A DNA stretch of 64,000 bases from an uncultured Sphingorhabdus sp. (GTDB taxonomy: Bacteria; Pseudomonadota; Alphaproteobacteria; Sphingomonadales; Sphingomonadaceae). This document shows, in pieces, positions 36,146-45,709 of this stretch. The notes under the pieces are model-generated. The model did no database searches. It had not been told where the DNA came from and saw only the letters and a list, made by a program, of their open reading frames with translations. A program made the position numbers and the translations under genes. Position 1 is the stretch's first letter. Every line of letters begins with the position of its first letter. The stretch is from assembly GCA_947492905.1 (NCBI GenBank), contig CANLOL010000001.1:970578-1034577 (forward strand). The letters run 5' to 3'.

Positions 36146-36569
36146 GTTCATTCCTCTCACAATTACCATTTTGGAGGTTCGCCTCTTTATGGTTTTTTTG
36201 TAATCCCTTATGTTACAAACCATTGATTAGCAGACTTTTTATATATGGCTTTTGCTGTAGGCGCACTATGATTTGACGAAATGCGCACAGATGATTTTAT
36301 TTTGATTTTTTGCGCAAAATCTTGATTGGAATCCGATGGCGTATCGACCCTTAATCACAGGAAAAATCACAGGGGAAATCACTGGTAAAAATCACAGGGA
36401 CAAATTTAAAAATCACAGGGACAAATTAAAGTCACAATAAGATTATGAAGGGCTAAATTTCAAAGATGGTTAGGATATTGATCCATGAATTAATGGAGGC
36501 ATCATCATGTTTAATATCTGCAAATAATGCTTTTAGATTATATATTTTATAATCTATCTGATGAATATT
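36146..36569. other. 424-bp region between TonB receptor and AraC genes
   Basis: No gene seen. The notable content is the direct-repeat array of AATCACAGG motifs at 36353-36436, about 210-290 bp upstream of the receptor start. The rest is AT-rich and without a clear promoter. Confidence 0.5.
36353..36436. repeat. Direct repeats AATCAC(A/T)GG upstream of the TonB receptor
   Basis: AATCAC occurs at 36353, 36365, 36377, 36390 and 36411, with AGTCAC at 36430. Starts are 12, 12, 13, 21 and 19 bp apart, most followed by AGG(G)A. The near-helical spacing of some units and their location upstream of the receptor operon allow a regulatory role, for instance for the neighbouring AraC protein, but slippage is an alternative. 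Confidence 0.6.
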
Positions 36570-37541
36570 TTAATGGCGCAGCAAAGAAGGAGAGAGCGCA
36601 TATTTTGCTTTGAAAGAGCGGCTGAAATGGGCCAAGCTTTTATAGCCAGTTGAATATGCAATTTCGCTAATCGTGCGGCCTTCGTGCAGCGAAGATTCCA
36701 GTAACATTTTTGCTTTATATAAACGTTGATCGGAAACATAATCTCTGACCGTCCAACCATTATTTGCAAATGTTGATTGTAGATGACGTAAAGAAATACC
36801 ATTAGCATTTGCAATAGCAGCCGAATTTAATTCTTCATCTTCCAAATTATTATCAATGAATGCGCAGCAGCGTTTGAACAAATCTTGGCAAGTCTTAGCA
36901 CCCGTTGGGGCATTGCCCTCTTGCTCGGAAATGGATAAAACGGCCAATTCAAGAAAAGTCGATAATAGTTTTTCGCATACAGCATTGCTCATGCCTGCTT
37001 GGCGATTGCGCCATAGTGAATTGAAATAATCAAATGTAATTTTGCGAATAGGATTATCTTCAGAAACAGTAGAAAATGCTAAATCGCTTGGAAAGCTAGT
37101 AAATTGGCGAATATATTTTTCGGATAATGGGATAGATATGATCGATGTGTCGCAATCAAAATCTAACACATAGGATTGATTGTTATCGCAAATTAGAAAA
37201 TCGCCAGCGTTTAATTTGACACGCTTATCACCATTGGTGACATAGGATTTGCCTTCAATTTGCGCTTTTAGGATGAATTCGGGTGTTTCCCCTTTTTTCA
37301 CACTATTGGGATCGTGGGAGACGCATGCTGGTGTGGATTTGCATTGAACCAATGGTGTTTCACCGATTAGGATTGAGGTGATTTTTGCATTAAATTCTGT
37401 GCCGCTGCGGGGTTCGGCGTGAACAGAGCCAAATTTCTTAAATAATATATCGTTCCAAATGTCAGGGGAAGAGGCCTTTATAACGGTAGGCTGGTGCGAT
37501 GATTGTTCGCTTAGGTCAATGACATTGGCTTGATTAATCAT
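36570..37541 (-). CDS. AraC-family transcriptional regulator
   Basis: 323 residues. The N-terminal part resembles the AraC-binding-like domain (cupin) (KLNAGDFLICDNNQSYVLDF), and the last 100 residues are the double helix-turn-helix: LNSAAIANANGISLRHLQSTF and ISEIAYSTGYKSLAHFSRSFKAKY (landmarks), with the C-terminal SPSLLR. This type often regulates aromatic or other catabolic genes. An AGAGAGAG stretch lies before the ATG. It sits upstream of the TonB/PQQ/ALDH set on the same strand and is the likely activator; the effector is unknown. Confidence 0.93.
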   Translation of the reverse strand: MINQANVIDLSEQSSHQPTVIKASSPDIWNDILFKKFGSVHAEPRSGTEFNAKITSILIGETPLVQCKSTPACVSHDPNSVKKGETPEFILKAQIEGKSYVTNGDKRVKLNAGDFLICDNNQSYVLDFDCDTSIISIPLSEKYIRQFTSFPSDLAFSTVSEDNPIRKITFDYFNSLWRNRQAGMSNAVCEKLLSTFLELAVLSISEQEGNAPTGAKTCQDLFKRCCAFIDNNLEDEELNSAAIANANGISLRHLQSTFANNGWTVRDYVSDQRLYKAKMLLESSLHEGRTISEIAYSTGYKSLAHFSRSFKAKYALSPSLLRH

Positions 37542-37875
37542 GGTGAAACTCTCTCTCTTTATCTCACTGTGTTAATTTATATATGATTATTCATATAAAT
37601 TTTCAATTGTCAATTAAGAAAAATATTCAAAAATTAGCCTTAAAAGCTATACATTAAGAGAAATGACATTTTTATAATCATAATTTAACATTATAAAACA
37701 ATATCATGTGTGATAAATATAATATAATAGCATATTGATTATGGGATGGGTTTTTATAAAAATAACAGATTGCAATTCATATGAAATAGCATATAATATG
37801 GATTATATAGCATATTATATTGTATATTTATCACTTATTTGACCTTTAATTAACAGCAAAGAGAATCATTCTGCC
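37542..37875. promoter_or_regulatory. Very AT-rich 334-bp divergent region between AraC and MarR genes
   Basis: No gene seen. The motif ATAGCATAT occurs as direct repeats at 37727, 37786 and 37807; the last two are 21 bp apart, exactly two helical turns, the spacing expected of AraC-type sites. The DNA is strongly AT-rich, with several A and T tracts and inverted AT-rich stretches. Which of the two regulators binds is not decided by sequence. Confidence 0.5.
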
Positions 37876-38319
37876 ATGGCCACAAATTTTGTTAATGACT
37901 ATCTTCTGTTTCAACTGGCGGTTGTAAGTAATAATTTCTCGCAAGAATTTCATGAATTTCTGCGCAGCAAAAATATGTCTAAAACTGTCTGGCGTATTTT
38001 GATCAACCTCGTGGATCGGCCCGGATTATATTTGACGGATTTGGCCAAAAACACCTTATTGGAACAATCACATGTTACCAAAGTCACCGATCAAATGTGC
38101 AAACAAGGTTTGGTTGAGAAAGTCGCCGATGCAGCCGACAGGCGGCGCGTGAATGTCAGAATCACTAAAAAGGGATTGAAAACTATTTCTCCCTTAATTG
38201 CCGAAGCCAAAAAGCATGAAGAGAAAAAATTATCACAATTGCCGCCCGAAGATGCCAAGCAATTAAAATCTATCTTGGCGACCTTGGCTCAGCCCCATAT
38301 TGCTGGATTATCGTTATAA
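37876..38319 (+). CDS. MarR-family transcriptional regulator
   Basis: 147 residues. The winged helix is typical: SKTVWRILINLVDRPGLYLTDLAK, LLEQSHVTKVTDQMCKQGLVEKV (recognition helix) and the wing DRRRVNVRITKKG (AADRRRVNVRIT). The MarR group often responds to phenolic or other small aromatic ligands. It diverges from the AraC gene and may regulate the catabolic set or only itself. The next gene (AbgT) is separated by 193 bp. Confidence 0.93.
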   Translation: MATNFVNDYLLFQLAVVSNNFSQEFHEFLRSKNMSKTVWRILINLVDRPGLYLTDLAKNTLLEQSHVTKVTDQMCKQGLVEKVADAADRRRVNVRITKKGLKTISPLIAEAKKHEEKKLSQLPPEDAKQLKSILATLAQPHIAGLSL

Positions 38320-38512
38320 TATTTTACCGGCATAATTCTATAATGCAGCTCTATCATGCAGCTCTATAAGTGAGCATCGGCGAGCTAGCTTTTTCTCTTA
38401 TTTTGCTGATGGTGCTGCAATCTTCCATATTGTAATCATTCAGACGCGCCTTATAGTCGGCCCATAGCGGCAAGATATTTACTATGTGCCCCTCGCGTTT
38501 AATGGAGATAAT

Positions 38513-40102
38513 ATGTCCGACACCCAAAAAGCCTCCGACCTACCACAGCGTAATCGTTTCACCCGTTTCCTTGATGGTGTCGAATGGCTTGGGAATTTAC
38601 TGCCCCATCCTGTGACATTATTTGCTTTGCTCGCGGTTGGCATAGTCTTGTTATCGGGCCTATTGGGTTGGATGGAAGTCGCCGTTGCTGATCCGCGCCC
38701 TGCGGGTTCAAAGGGCGTTGCCGAAGATGGCATGATACGCGCAGTCAGCCTGTTAGATGGCGATGGCGTGCGGCGCATATTCACAAATTTGGTTGATAAT
38801 TTCACCGGCTTTGCACCGCTAGGCGTTGTGTTGGTGGCTATGCTCGGTGTGGGCGTTGCTGAAAAATCAGGGCTATTATCAGCGGCTGTACGCGCCATGG
38901 TTTTATCGGCACCACCCTATATGGTGACGGTCGCCATTGTGTTTGCGGGTATTATATCCAACACGGCATCAGAGCTTGGTTATGTGGTTCTCATTCCGCT
39001 AGCTGGGGCGATTTTTTATGCATTAGGGCGGCACCCATTGGCGGGCATGGCGGCTGCTTTTGCCGGAGTGTCGGGCGGTTATAGCGCGAATTTGCTCATC
39101 GGCACGATTGATCCCTTGCTGGCGGGCATTACCCAAGAAGCAGCGCGTTTGATTGATCCTGACTATGTAGTTGTGGCAACGTCCAATTGGTATTTCATGG
39201 TCGCATCTACATTTTTAATCACCATCATTGGCTCATTAATCTCGCTCTATATTGTCGAGCCAAAGCTGGGCAAATATGATTCCAGCGATGCTGATCCTAC
39301 CATCCTTGATGATCGTATGATGGATAAAATCAGTGACACCGAACGCAAAGGCCTGCGCTGGGCAGGGATAGCGGTGATTGGTGTGCTGGGCTTTATGGCA
39401 CTTACATTGCTGCCCGAATGGGGCGTGCTGCGTAATCCAGAAACGGGTGATCGAATGAAGTCGCCCTTTTTTGAAGGCTTTGTCGTTTGGATTTTAATCT
39501 TCTTCATTGTGGTGGGCTATACTTATGGCCGCGTCACAGGATCGATGAAAAGCGACCGTGATGTGATTGACGCTATGTCGGCGGCGCTAGCATCTTTGGG
39601 GCTTTATATTGTGCTAGTATTTTTCGCAGCGCAATTTGTCGCCTTTTTCGGTTGGACCAATTTGGGCGCGATTACCGCCGTAACGGGTTCTCAATTTCTA
39701 CTCAGCACAGGGATGACAGGGCCGATAGTATTTTTCGCCTTCATCCTGATATGCGCGATTATTAATCTGTCATTGGGTTCGGCCTCTGCGCAATGGGCGG
39801 TTACCGCGCCGATATTTGTGCCGATGATGATGCTGATCGGATATTCGCCAGAAGTTATTCAAGCAGCCTATCGTATTGGCGATTCCACCACCAATATCAT
39901 CACCCCGATGATGAGCTATTTCGGCCTTATCCTAGCATGGGCAACGCGCTATAATAAGAAATTGGGCGTTGGTACGCTGATTGCGATGATGCTGCCTTAT
40001 ACTATTGCATTTTTAATTCTCTGGTCGCTTTTCTTCTTTATATGGGTATTTGCATTGGGGCTGCCCGTTGGCCCAGGATCGCCAACCTATTATGCGGTTT
40101 GA
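38513..40102 (+). CDS. AbgT-family transporter
   Basis: 529 residues from the ATG at 38513, with GGAG five bases upstream; the earlier in-frame ATG has no such site. The protein has 11-12 hydrophobic helices starting at LLPHPVTLFALLAVGIVLLS, with the AbgT marks GVGVAEKSGLLSAAVRAMV, SGGYSANLLIGTIDPLLAGIT and GDSTTNIITPMMSYFGLIL. The family imports p-aminobenzoyl-glutamate or exports sulfonamides/PABA by proton motive force. A hairpin and a 17-bp minisatellite follow. Substrate is not clear from neighbours. Confidence 0.94.
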   Translation: MSDTQKASDLPQRNRFTRFLDGVEWLGNLLPHPVTLFALLAVGIVLLSGLLGWMEVAVADPRPAGSKGVAEDGMIRAVSLLDGDGVRRIFTNLVDNFTGFAPLGVVLVAMLGVGVAEKSGLLSAAVRAMVLSAPPYMVTVAIVFAGIISNTASELGYVVLIPLAGAIFYALGRHPLAGMAAAFAGVSGGYSANLLIGTIDPLLAGITQEAARLIDPDYVVVATSNWYFMVASTFLITIIGSLISLYIVEPKLGKYDSSDADPTILDDRMMDKISDTERKGLRWAGIAVIGVLGFMALTLLPEWGVLRNPETGDRMKSPFFEGFVVWILIFFIVVGYTYGRVTGSMKSDRDVIDAMSAALASLGLYIVLVFFAAQFVAFFGWTNLGAITAVTGSQFLLSTGMTGPIVFFAFILICAIINLSLGSASAQWAVTAPIFVPMMMLIGYSPEVIQAAYRIGDSTTNIITPMMSYFGLILAWATRYNKKLGVGTLIAMMLPYTIAFLILWSLFFFIWVFALGLPVGPGSPTYYAV

Positions 40103-40115
40103 TATTTCATGCAGG

Positions 40116-40138
40116 GGTGCGTCTAATTAGGGCGCACC
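40116..40138. terminator. Hairpin after the AbgT gene
   Basis: GGTGCG (40116-40121) pairs perfectly with CGCACC (40133-40138) over an 11-base loop, 13 bp after the AbgT stop. No T tract follows, so intrinsic termination is doubtful. Confidence 0.35.
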
Positions 40139-40161
40139 ATAGAAAGCCTTATAGCCAAAAA

Positions 40162-40280
40162 CACCCTATAAAGAAAAGCACCTTATAAAGAAAAACACCT
40201 TATAAAGAAAAACACCTTATAAAGAAAAACACCTTATAAAGAAAAACACCTTATAAAGAAAAGCATCCTATAAAGAAAAA
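40162..40280. repeat. 17-bp minisatellite, seven units, reaching into a GST gene
   Basis: The unit CACCTTATAAAGAAAAA is repeated head to tail at 40162, 40179, 40196, 40213, 40230, 40247 and 40264. Four inner copies (40179-40246) are identical; the outer ones differ by one or two bases, and a decayed eighth copy may precede. The last unit contains the stop codon of the GST gene (40268-40270), so the array abuts and slightly overlaps its 3' end. Confidence 0.97.
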
Positions 40281-40897
40281 CTAGGCCGATCTGCCATGCG
40301 CGTGCGCCAAGCCAATATATGCGCATGATCGGCGGAGCTCACGCCCACTACCTTAGCAAAATCAACCGCGATAACGGCGCTAATATCGGCGAGACTAAAA
40401 GCATTGCCTGCAACAAATTCGCGGCCTTCCATATGCGCATTGAGCATATCCATAAAGATGGCCAATCGCTCTAAGCCGCGTTTTGCAAGCTCTGGGATTT
40501 GGGCAAAATTATGCGGACCGGGCAGGGCGCGATCCTTCATAGCGGGGTTGCTGTTGCGCAATGCTTCGGCGATGGCCATGAAACCCGCTTGTTCAATTTT
40601 TGCATTCCAGCTAGCAATCTCAGCCTTTTCAATTGCGCTCTTGCCAAGCAGCGCAGGCTCTGGATAGCTTGCCTCGGCCCATGCGGTAATCGCCGCATTA
40701 TCGGTAAGGACATGACCATCATCAAGGCGCAGCGCGGGGATTGTGCAATCGGGGTTAATCGCGCGATACTCTTCGCTCAATTGCTGCGCTTTGCGCATAT
40801 CGATTTGCACCGTTTCATGGGCAATGCCCTTTTCGGCCAAAAATATCCGCACGCGGCGAGGGCTTGGCGCCATTGCATAGTCATATAATGTAATCAT
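40268..40897 (-). CDS. Glutathione S-transferase
   Basis: 209 residues from the ATG at 40897, with AAGGAAACCCC before it; a longer start at 40936 would add 13 residues ahead of the first beta-strand. MITLYDYAMAPSPRRVRIFLAEK is the thioredoxin-like start with the Ser of SPRR as likely catalytic residue. IPALRLDDGHVLTDNAAI (cis-Pro and DNAA) and FVAGNAFSLADISAVIAVDFA (C-domain cap) are standard. Cytosolic; substrate unknown. Its stop codon lies within the 17-bp minisatellite, so the C-terminus (RPSFSL) ends in repeat-derived DNA. Confidence 0.93.
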   Translation of the reverse strand: MITLYDYAMAPSPRRVRIFLAEKGIAHETVQIDMRKAQQLSEEYRAINPDCTIPALRLDDGHVLTDNAAITAWAEASYPEPALLGKSAIEKAEIASWNAKIEQAGFMAIAEALRNSNPAMKDRALPGPHNFAQIPELAKRGLERLAIFMDMLNAHMEGREFVAGNAFSLADISAVIAVDFAKVVGVSSADHAHILAWRTRMADRPSFSL

Positions 40898-41070
40898 GGG
40901 GTTTCCTTGGCTATTTGGGCGATTGCTATCAAACATAGTATCATTTTAATATTATAATCAATTACTCTCTAGCATGATTGTGCTTCTTGATTGTCTTCAT
41001 TATAAGGCTTAGAGAAGTATGAAGCAGAAATAAATATATTTTCATTTCGCTTTTCTTTTGGGGGATATTA

Positions 41071-44000
41071 ATGGCAGAAGTTATAGTTTTTTTAGTCTTC
41101 TGTTTTATATTCGTACACTTATTTGGACGCATAACAAAGCTTGAAAAGCGCCTTAAATATTTTGAAGATGATGCTGTTTTGCGCGAAGAGTTGCAGCAAT
41201 TTCAGCAAAATGAAAATAATTTTGATGCAGCCGAATATGCTAAAAGTTCTGAACCAGAAACCGAAGATGAAATTCCCCAAGAGGATGAAGCTGCCAATCA
41301 ACAGCTTGCTACAATCACACAAAAATCGCAAAATTCAATTGAGGAAGAGATAGAAAATGAAGCGGTTGATTATGACGAGAGTATAGATGAATATTCTCTA
41401 CATTCAGCCGCAAAGTCAAATGAAAGTGATACAGACTTTGTCACATTACCGGATGAAGAACCACAAAAAACTGGTTTCAATTTAGACTTTGAAGAATTTT
41501 TTGGTCGCCGTTTGCCGATATGGGCAGGCGGTATTACGCTTGCAATTGCGGGTATTTTGATCGCCAAATATGCTTCCGACAATGGCTATCTCTCTGCGCA
41601 GGTTAAAATCATATTTGGTTTTATATTTGGCGGCGGTTTAATCGCTGGCGCAGAATTAGCATTTCGCAAAGAAGATTGGGTCAGAGATCCGCGCGTTCGC
41701 CAAGCATTATCCGGGGCTGGTATAGCGACATTATATGCTGCGATTTACGTCGGCCATAATGTCTATGATATATTTGGCCCATTAACGGCATTTATTGGGA
41801 TGGCTATGGTGACCGCAGGTGCGCTTGGTCTATCATTACGCTTTGGCGCGCCGAGCGCTGTATTGGGCTTAATAGGGGGTTTGGTAACACCTGCACTTAT
41901 TGATAGTACAGAACCCAACATCCCTATGCTCACCCTATATTTGGCGCTGACTATTGGCGGCCTTACGGCTGTTTCTAAATCTCAAAAATGGGCATGGCTT
42001 GGGATTAGTGCGCTGATAGGCGGCACAGGTTGGGGCTTAATCCTAATAGCGACGAGCGCGCTTGATTTCGCAACCTCTCTCTCGGTTGGTGCATTGATAT
42101 TATTGATTGCTCTGATTGTACCATTTTTCACCTATGCTGGTGCACGGGCATCCTTGCTGCGGCTTGTATCTGTGATAATCGGATCAGGGCAATTGGCATT
42201 GCTGGTCGCAAAAGGCGGGTTTGAGCCTCTGCAATGGGGCATTTTCTGTCTTATGGCACTGGCCGCACAATATATCGCATATCGCGAGAGCAAATTCGAT
42301 ATCGTGCGATCTGTGAGTTTGGGCATAAGTGCAGTTTTATTAATGCTATGGCCAAATCCAGACATTATTGTTTTCGTTATAGTCGCGAGCATATTATTGC
42401 TGACCCATGCTATTCCGCTGCTGCTAATATTATGGCAAGTTGATGAAGAAGGCAGCCAAAAAGAGGGCGGTGAAAAAGGCCCGTCTCTTGAGAAATTATT
42501 AAGCGCAAACCGTTTCCAAAAAGCGATAGAAATAGCATTCATAAGTATTGCGGTTCTGGTGATACCAAAGTTGCATTTTGATAATATTTTATTATATCCT
42601 AATATCACCGATCTGTTATGGTCTATCATTGCTATTGGCGGAGCATCCATCAGCGCTATTGCTCTTGCTAGGGGATGGAATGCGAAGCGCGATACGGATA
42701 ATAGTTTTGCCCTGCTCAGTGCAACATGCACCGCATTATTATGCTTTGCTTATTTCTACGTTGCGCCGACTTGGGCTTGGTCCTTGGGTATGGCCTTCTT
42801 TGGAACGGCTCTGCTTTTATTTGGTCATAAGGCTGGCGATATAGGCTTAGAGAAGGTCAGCGCAATATTCGCCTTTATCGCTCTGCCGCTTATGGTTTTA
42901 TATAATATTGGTTGGGAACAAGAATTTTCGCGCCTCTATCAAGGCAGCGATGGTGACTGGGATATTTATCCATTATTTCGATGGGGTGGTCTTGCCGCTC
43001 TATTCTCTTTATTTGCTTATAAAGTGCGCGACACATTTATCCAATCTTTCATACAAGCCATTGCGATGCTTCTGGCTTATGGCTTGTTAGCACAATATAT
43101 CGCCAATGATTATTTGCCGCTCATCTTAGGGGCAATAGCATGCGTTATGGCGCTTCATCGCTCGGCATGGCCTATGTTCGCGCCAGCATTTACTGTTATA
43201 TCAACGCTAATAGTTTTGTGGGCCGCACAGCCCATAGTATATTGGAGCATCTCGGCTGCTTATTCATTAGCGGGCAACCCTATGACAGTAGAGGCATTAT
43301 ACTCATTTGGCCATATAACCGCCTATTTAATAGCGCCACTATTGTTTATATCGGCTGCGCTTTACAGCATGCGCACCAAGCTTCCATCGAACATATTCTT
43401 TATCGCGTCCAGCGTTGCCGGACTTGCAGCATTTGTGGCACTACATAGCGCCTATAAGATTGCATTTTCTAACATCATAGGCAGTGATTTCGTCCGCCAT
43501 GCATTATTAGAACGGGTGATATGGGGAGCATTATTAATTGCGATAGGGTGGACACTCTGGCGATTATTTGGAGCGCATAAAGTGCTGCATTATATAGCAG
43601 CTAGCCTCATTGGTGCAGCGAGCCTGCATGGACTATATTACTCCGTCATAATTCATAATCCATTACTTGTGGCACAGGCCGTCGGGCCATGGCCCATTGT
43701 AAATTTAATCATAGCTACATTTGCTATAATAATATTGGGCGCAATATTATTGAAACGCATCCTGCCATCATTATGGGGTAAATATGGCCATTATTGGCAA
43801 TTTATCTTGATGGCGCTTGTCACAATATTTGCATTTACCACCTTGAGGCAATTTTTCCACGGTTCGATTTTAGCTTTCTTTGAATTACAGCCTTTTGAAG
43901 ATATTGCGCGATCCATATTGGCAATAGTCTTGGCCATTGGTTATCTGCTCTGGGGTATAAAAAGCAAACAACGCAGCTGGCGCGTTGCATCCTTATTCTT

Positions 44001-44154
44001 AATGTTGGGGGCTGTTGGTAAAGTATTTATCTTTGATGCTGCGGGATTAGATGGGTTGCTGCGCATTGCATCCTTCGTAGCCCTTGGCTTTAGCCTCATT
44101 GGTATCGGTTGGCTCTATAGCAGACAGGTGCGCAGCAATGAGGTTGTTGCCTAA
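41071..44154 (+). CDS. DUF2339 giant multi-pass membrane protein
   Basis: 1027 residues. A single N-terminal membrane segment ([16 protein letters not shown]), a charged and probably coiled-coil acidic linker to about residue 140, then some 25 hydrophobic helices starting [19 protein letters not shown], which is the DUF2339 signature. The final helices read [24 protein letters not shown], another well conserved block. A GGGGGA ribosome site stands before the ATG. Function of the family is unknown, possibly envelope-related. Its stop overlaps by 4 bp the end of the convergent alcohol dehydrogenase gene. Confidence 0.93.
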   Translation: MAEVIVFLVFCFIFVHLFGRITKLEKRLKYFEDDAVLREELQQFQQNENNFDAAEYAKSSEPETEDEIPQEDEAANQQLATITQKSQNSIEEEIENEAVDYDESIDEYSLHSAAKSNESDTDFVTLPDEEPQKTGFNLDFEEFFGRRLPIWAGGITLAIAGILIAKYASDNGYLSAQVKIIFGFIFGGGLIAGAELAFRKEDWVRDPRVRQALSGAGIATLYAAIYVGHNVYDIFGPLTAFIGMAMVTAGALGLSLRFGAPSAVLGLIGGLVTPALIDSTEPNIPMLTLYLALTIGGLTAVSKSQKWAWLGISALIGGTGWGLILIATSALDFATSLSVGALILLIALIVPFFTYAGARASLLRLVSVIIGSGQLALLVAKGGFEPLQWGIFCLMALAAQYIAYRESKFDIVRSVSLGISAVLLMLWPNPDIIVFVIVASILLLTHAIPLLLILWQVDEEGSQKEGGEKGPSLEKLLSANRFQKAIEIAFISIAVLVIPKLHFDNILLYPNITDLLWSIIAIGGASISAIALARGWNAKRDTDNSFALLSATCTALLCFAYFYVAPTWAWSLGMAFFGTALLLFGHKAGDIGLEKVSAIFAFIALPLMVLYNIGWEQEFSRLYQGSDGDWDIYPLFRWGGLAALFSLFAYKVRDTFIQSFIQAIAMLLAYGLLAQYIANDYLPLILGAIACVMALHRSAWPMFAPAFTVISTLIVLWAAQPIVYWSISAAYSLAGNPMTVEALYSFGHITAYLIAPLLFISAALYSMRTKLPSNIFFIASSVAGLAAFVALHSAYKIAFSNIIGSDFVRHALLERVIWGALLIAIGWTLWRLFGAHKVLHYIAASLIGAASLHGLYYSVIIHNPLLVAQAVGPWPIVNLIIATFAIIILGAILLKRILPSLWGKYGHYWQFILMALVTIFAFTTLRQFFHGSILAFFELQPFEDIARSILAIVLAIGYLLWGIKSKQRSWRVASLFLMLGAVGKVFIFDAAGLDGLLRIASFVALGFSLIGIGWLYSRQVRSNEVVA

Positions 44155-45260
44155 AAAACAACAACACTGCGGATGCTTTTGCCCGCATGCATAAGATCAA
44201 AGCCTTGGTTAATCTCATCCAGCGATAGGGTGTGCGTTATCATCGGGTCGATTTGGATTTTGCCATCCATATACCAATCGACAATTTTGGGGACATCGGT
44301 GCGCCCCTTCGCGCCGCCAAACGCTGTGCCTTTCCAAGTGCGTCCCGTGACAAGCTGAAACGGGCGCGTCGCAATTTCTTTGCCCGATTCCGCAACGCCA
44401 ATCACCACAGATACGCCCCATCCTCTGTGACAGGCCTCGAGCGCTTGGCGCATCACAATGGTGTTGCCTGTGCAATCAAATGTATAGTCCGCTCCGCCAT
44501 CGGTGAGCGCGATAAGATGCTCTACAATATCGCCGTCAATTTCATTCGGATTGACAAAGTGGGTCATGCCAAATTTGCGGCCCCACTCCGCTTTGTCATT
44601 ATTAATATCCACGCCGATAATTTTATTCGCGCCAACCATTTTCGCCGCTTGCAATACATTCAGCCCAATACCGCCAAGGCCAAAAACGATCACATTATCG
44701 CCCGCTTGAACCTTTGCCGTATTCACCACTGCGCCAACGCCCGTGGTAACGCCGCAGCCGATATAACAGCTTTTATCAAAGGGCGCATCGGTGCGGATTT
44801 TGGCAAGCGCTATTTCGGGCAGAACGGTGAAATTGGAAAAGGTTGAACAGCCCATATAATGATAGATGGTTTCGCCTTTATAGGAAAAGCGCGATGTGCC
44901 ATCGGGCATTAATCCTTGGCCTTGGGTGGCGCGGATCGCGGTGCAGAGGTTTGTCTTACCCGATAAACAGCTTTTGCATTTGCGGCATTCGGGGGTGTAG
45001 AGCGGGATGACATGATCGCCCACAGCGACATCGCTCACGCCTGCGCCAATTTCGCGCACTATCCCTGCACCTTCATGGCCAAGTATCGATGGGAATAACC
45101 CCTCGCTGTCTAATCCATCCAGAGTGTAAGCATCGGTATGACAGATGCCCGTGGCCATAATCTCAACCAATACTTCGCCCTGTTTTGGCCCCTCTAGGTC
45201 TAGCTCGACTATTTCAAGGGGTTGCTTAGCTTCAAAGGCGACGGCGGCACGCGTTTTCAT
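44151..45260 (-). CDS. S-(hydroxymethyl)glutathione dehydrogenase (class III alcohol dehydrogenase)
   Basis: 369 residues. Catalytic zinc ligands are in [13 protein letters not shown] (Cys) and LGHEGAGIV (His-Glu); the structural zinc cluster is [15 protein letters not shown]. The NAD fold has [14 protein letters not shown], and DINNDK follows. The C-terminal [20 protein letters not shown] is typical of the FrmA/AdhC family. It oxidises the formaldehyde-glutathione adduct to S-formylglutathione, and may reduce nitrosoglutathione. No S-formylglutathione hydrolase gene is next to it in the window. Confidence 0.96.
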   Translation of the reverse strand: MKTRAAVAFEAKQPLEIVELDLEGPKQGEVLVEIMATGICHTDAYTLDGLDSEGLFPSILGHEGAGIVREIGAGVSDVAVGDHVIPLYTPECRKCKSCLSGKTNLCTAIRATQGQGLMPDGTSRFSYKGETIYHYMGCSTFSNFTVLPEIALAKIRTDAPFDKSCYIGCGVTTGVGAVVNTAKVQAGDNVIVFGLGGIGLNVLQAAKMVGANKIIGVDINNDKAEWGRKFGMTHFVNPNEIDGDIVEHLIALTDGGADYTFDCTGNTIVMRQALEACHRGWGVSVVIGVAESGKEIATRPFQLVTGRTWKGTAFGGAKGRTDVPKIVDWYMDGKIQIDPMITHTLSLDEINQGFDLMHAGKSIRSVVVF

Positions 45261-45709
45261 AACATATTAACTTTCTAAATTATTCTAATCTACCTTTGGA
45301 GATAAATGATAAATCGTCAATATGATAAGAATATTATAGAGAGAATATATGGGTCGCTAATTTATTTGCGCACATCAGCATTAGTCAGGCATAGCGCCAT
45401 GCGTGAAAAAATCTCGTTAAGTTGGATGAAATATATTAATTTTCAGAAGCCCTCTCCGTCATAATGAATGTTGCTTTTTAGTGTCACTATGGAATTTAAT
45501 TACACAATTAATATGTTTGGTTTATATTGAATAGAGGTTTTAGGGCTTGATTATTAAATAATATCAATATTTTAGTACAGAATTAGCTTGGTTTTTACAT
45601 TATGGCTAATGCAGTGCTGGGATTGACATTGTTGTTAATGAAGTTACCAATTTGTTCGAACATAATCTAAAAATATAGATATGTCAGAGAATTAACGGGA
45701 GAGAATGTT
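45261..45709. other. 449-bp region before the second TonB receptor gene
   Basis: No gene longer than trivial size on either strand. AT-rich. A possible promoter for the receptor gene is TTGACA at 45623-45628 with TACCAA 16 bp downstream; the -10 element is poor. The long leader suggests regulated expression, but no riboswitch is recognised. Confidence 0.4.

Noticed and set aside
36146-36223. Long start of the TonB receptor
   Set aside because: The extra residues lack a signal peptide at the very N-terminus, and the ribosome site lies six bases before the ATG at 36145.
38341-38366. Regulatory repeat before the AbgT gene
   Set aside because: Two 14-bp copies of the ATGCAGCTCTAT type are present but far from the start and without symmetry; most likely simple slippage.
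40162-40280. CRISPR-like array
   Set aside because: The 17-bp units are head to tail with no variable spacers, and no cas genes are near; it is a minisatellite.
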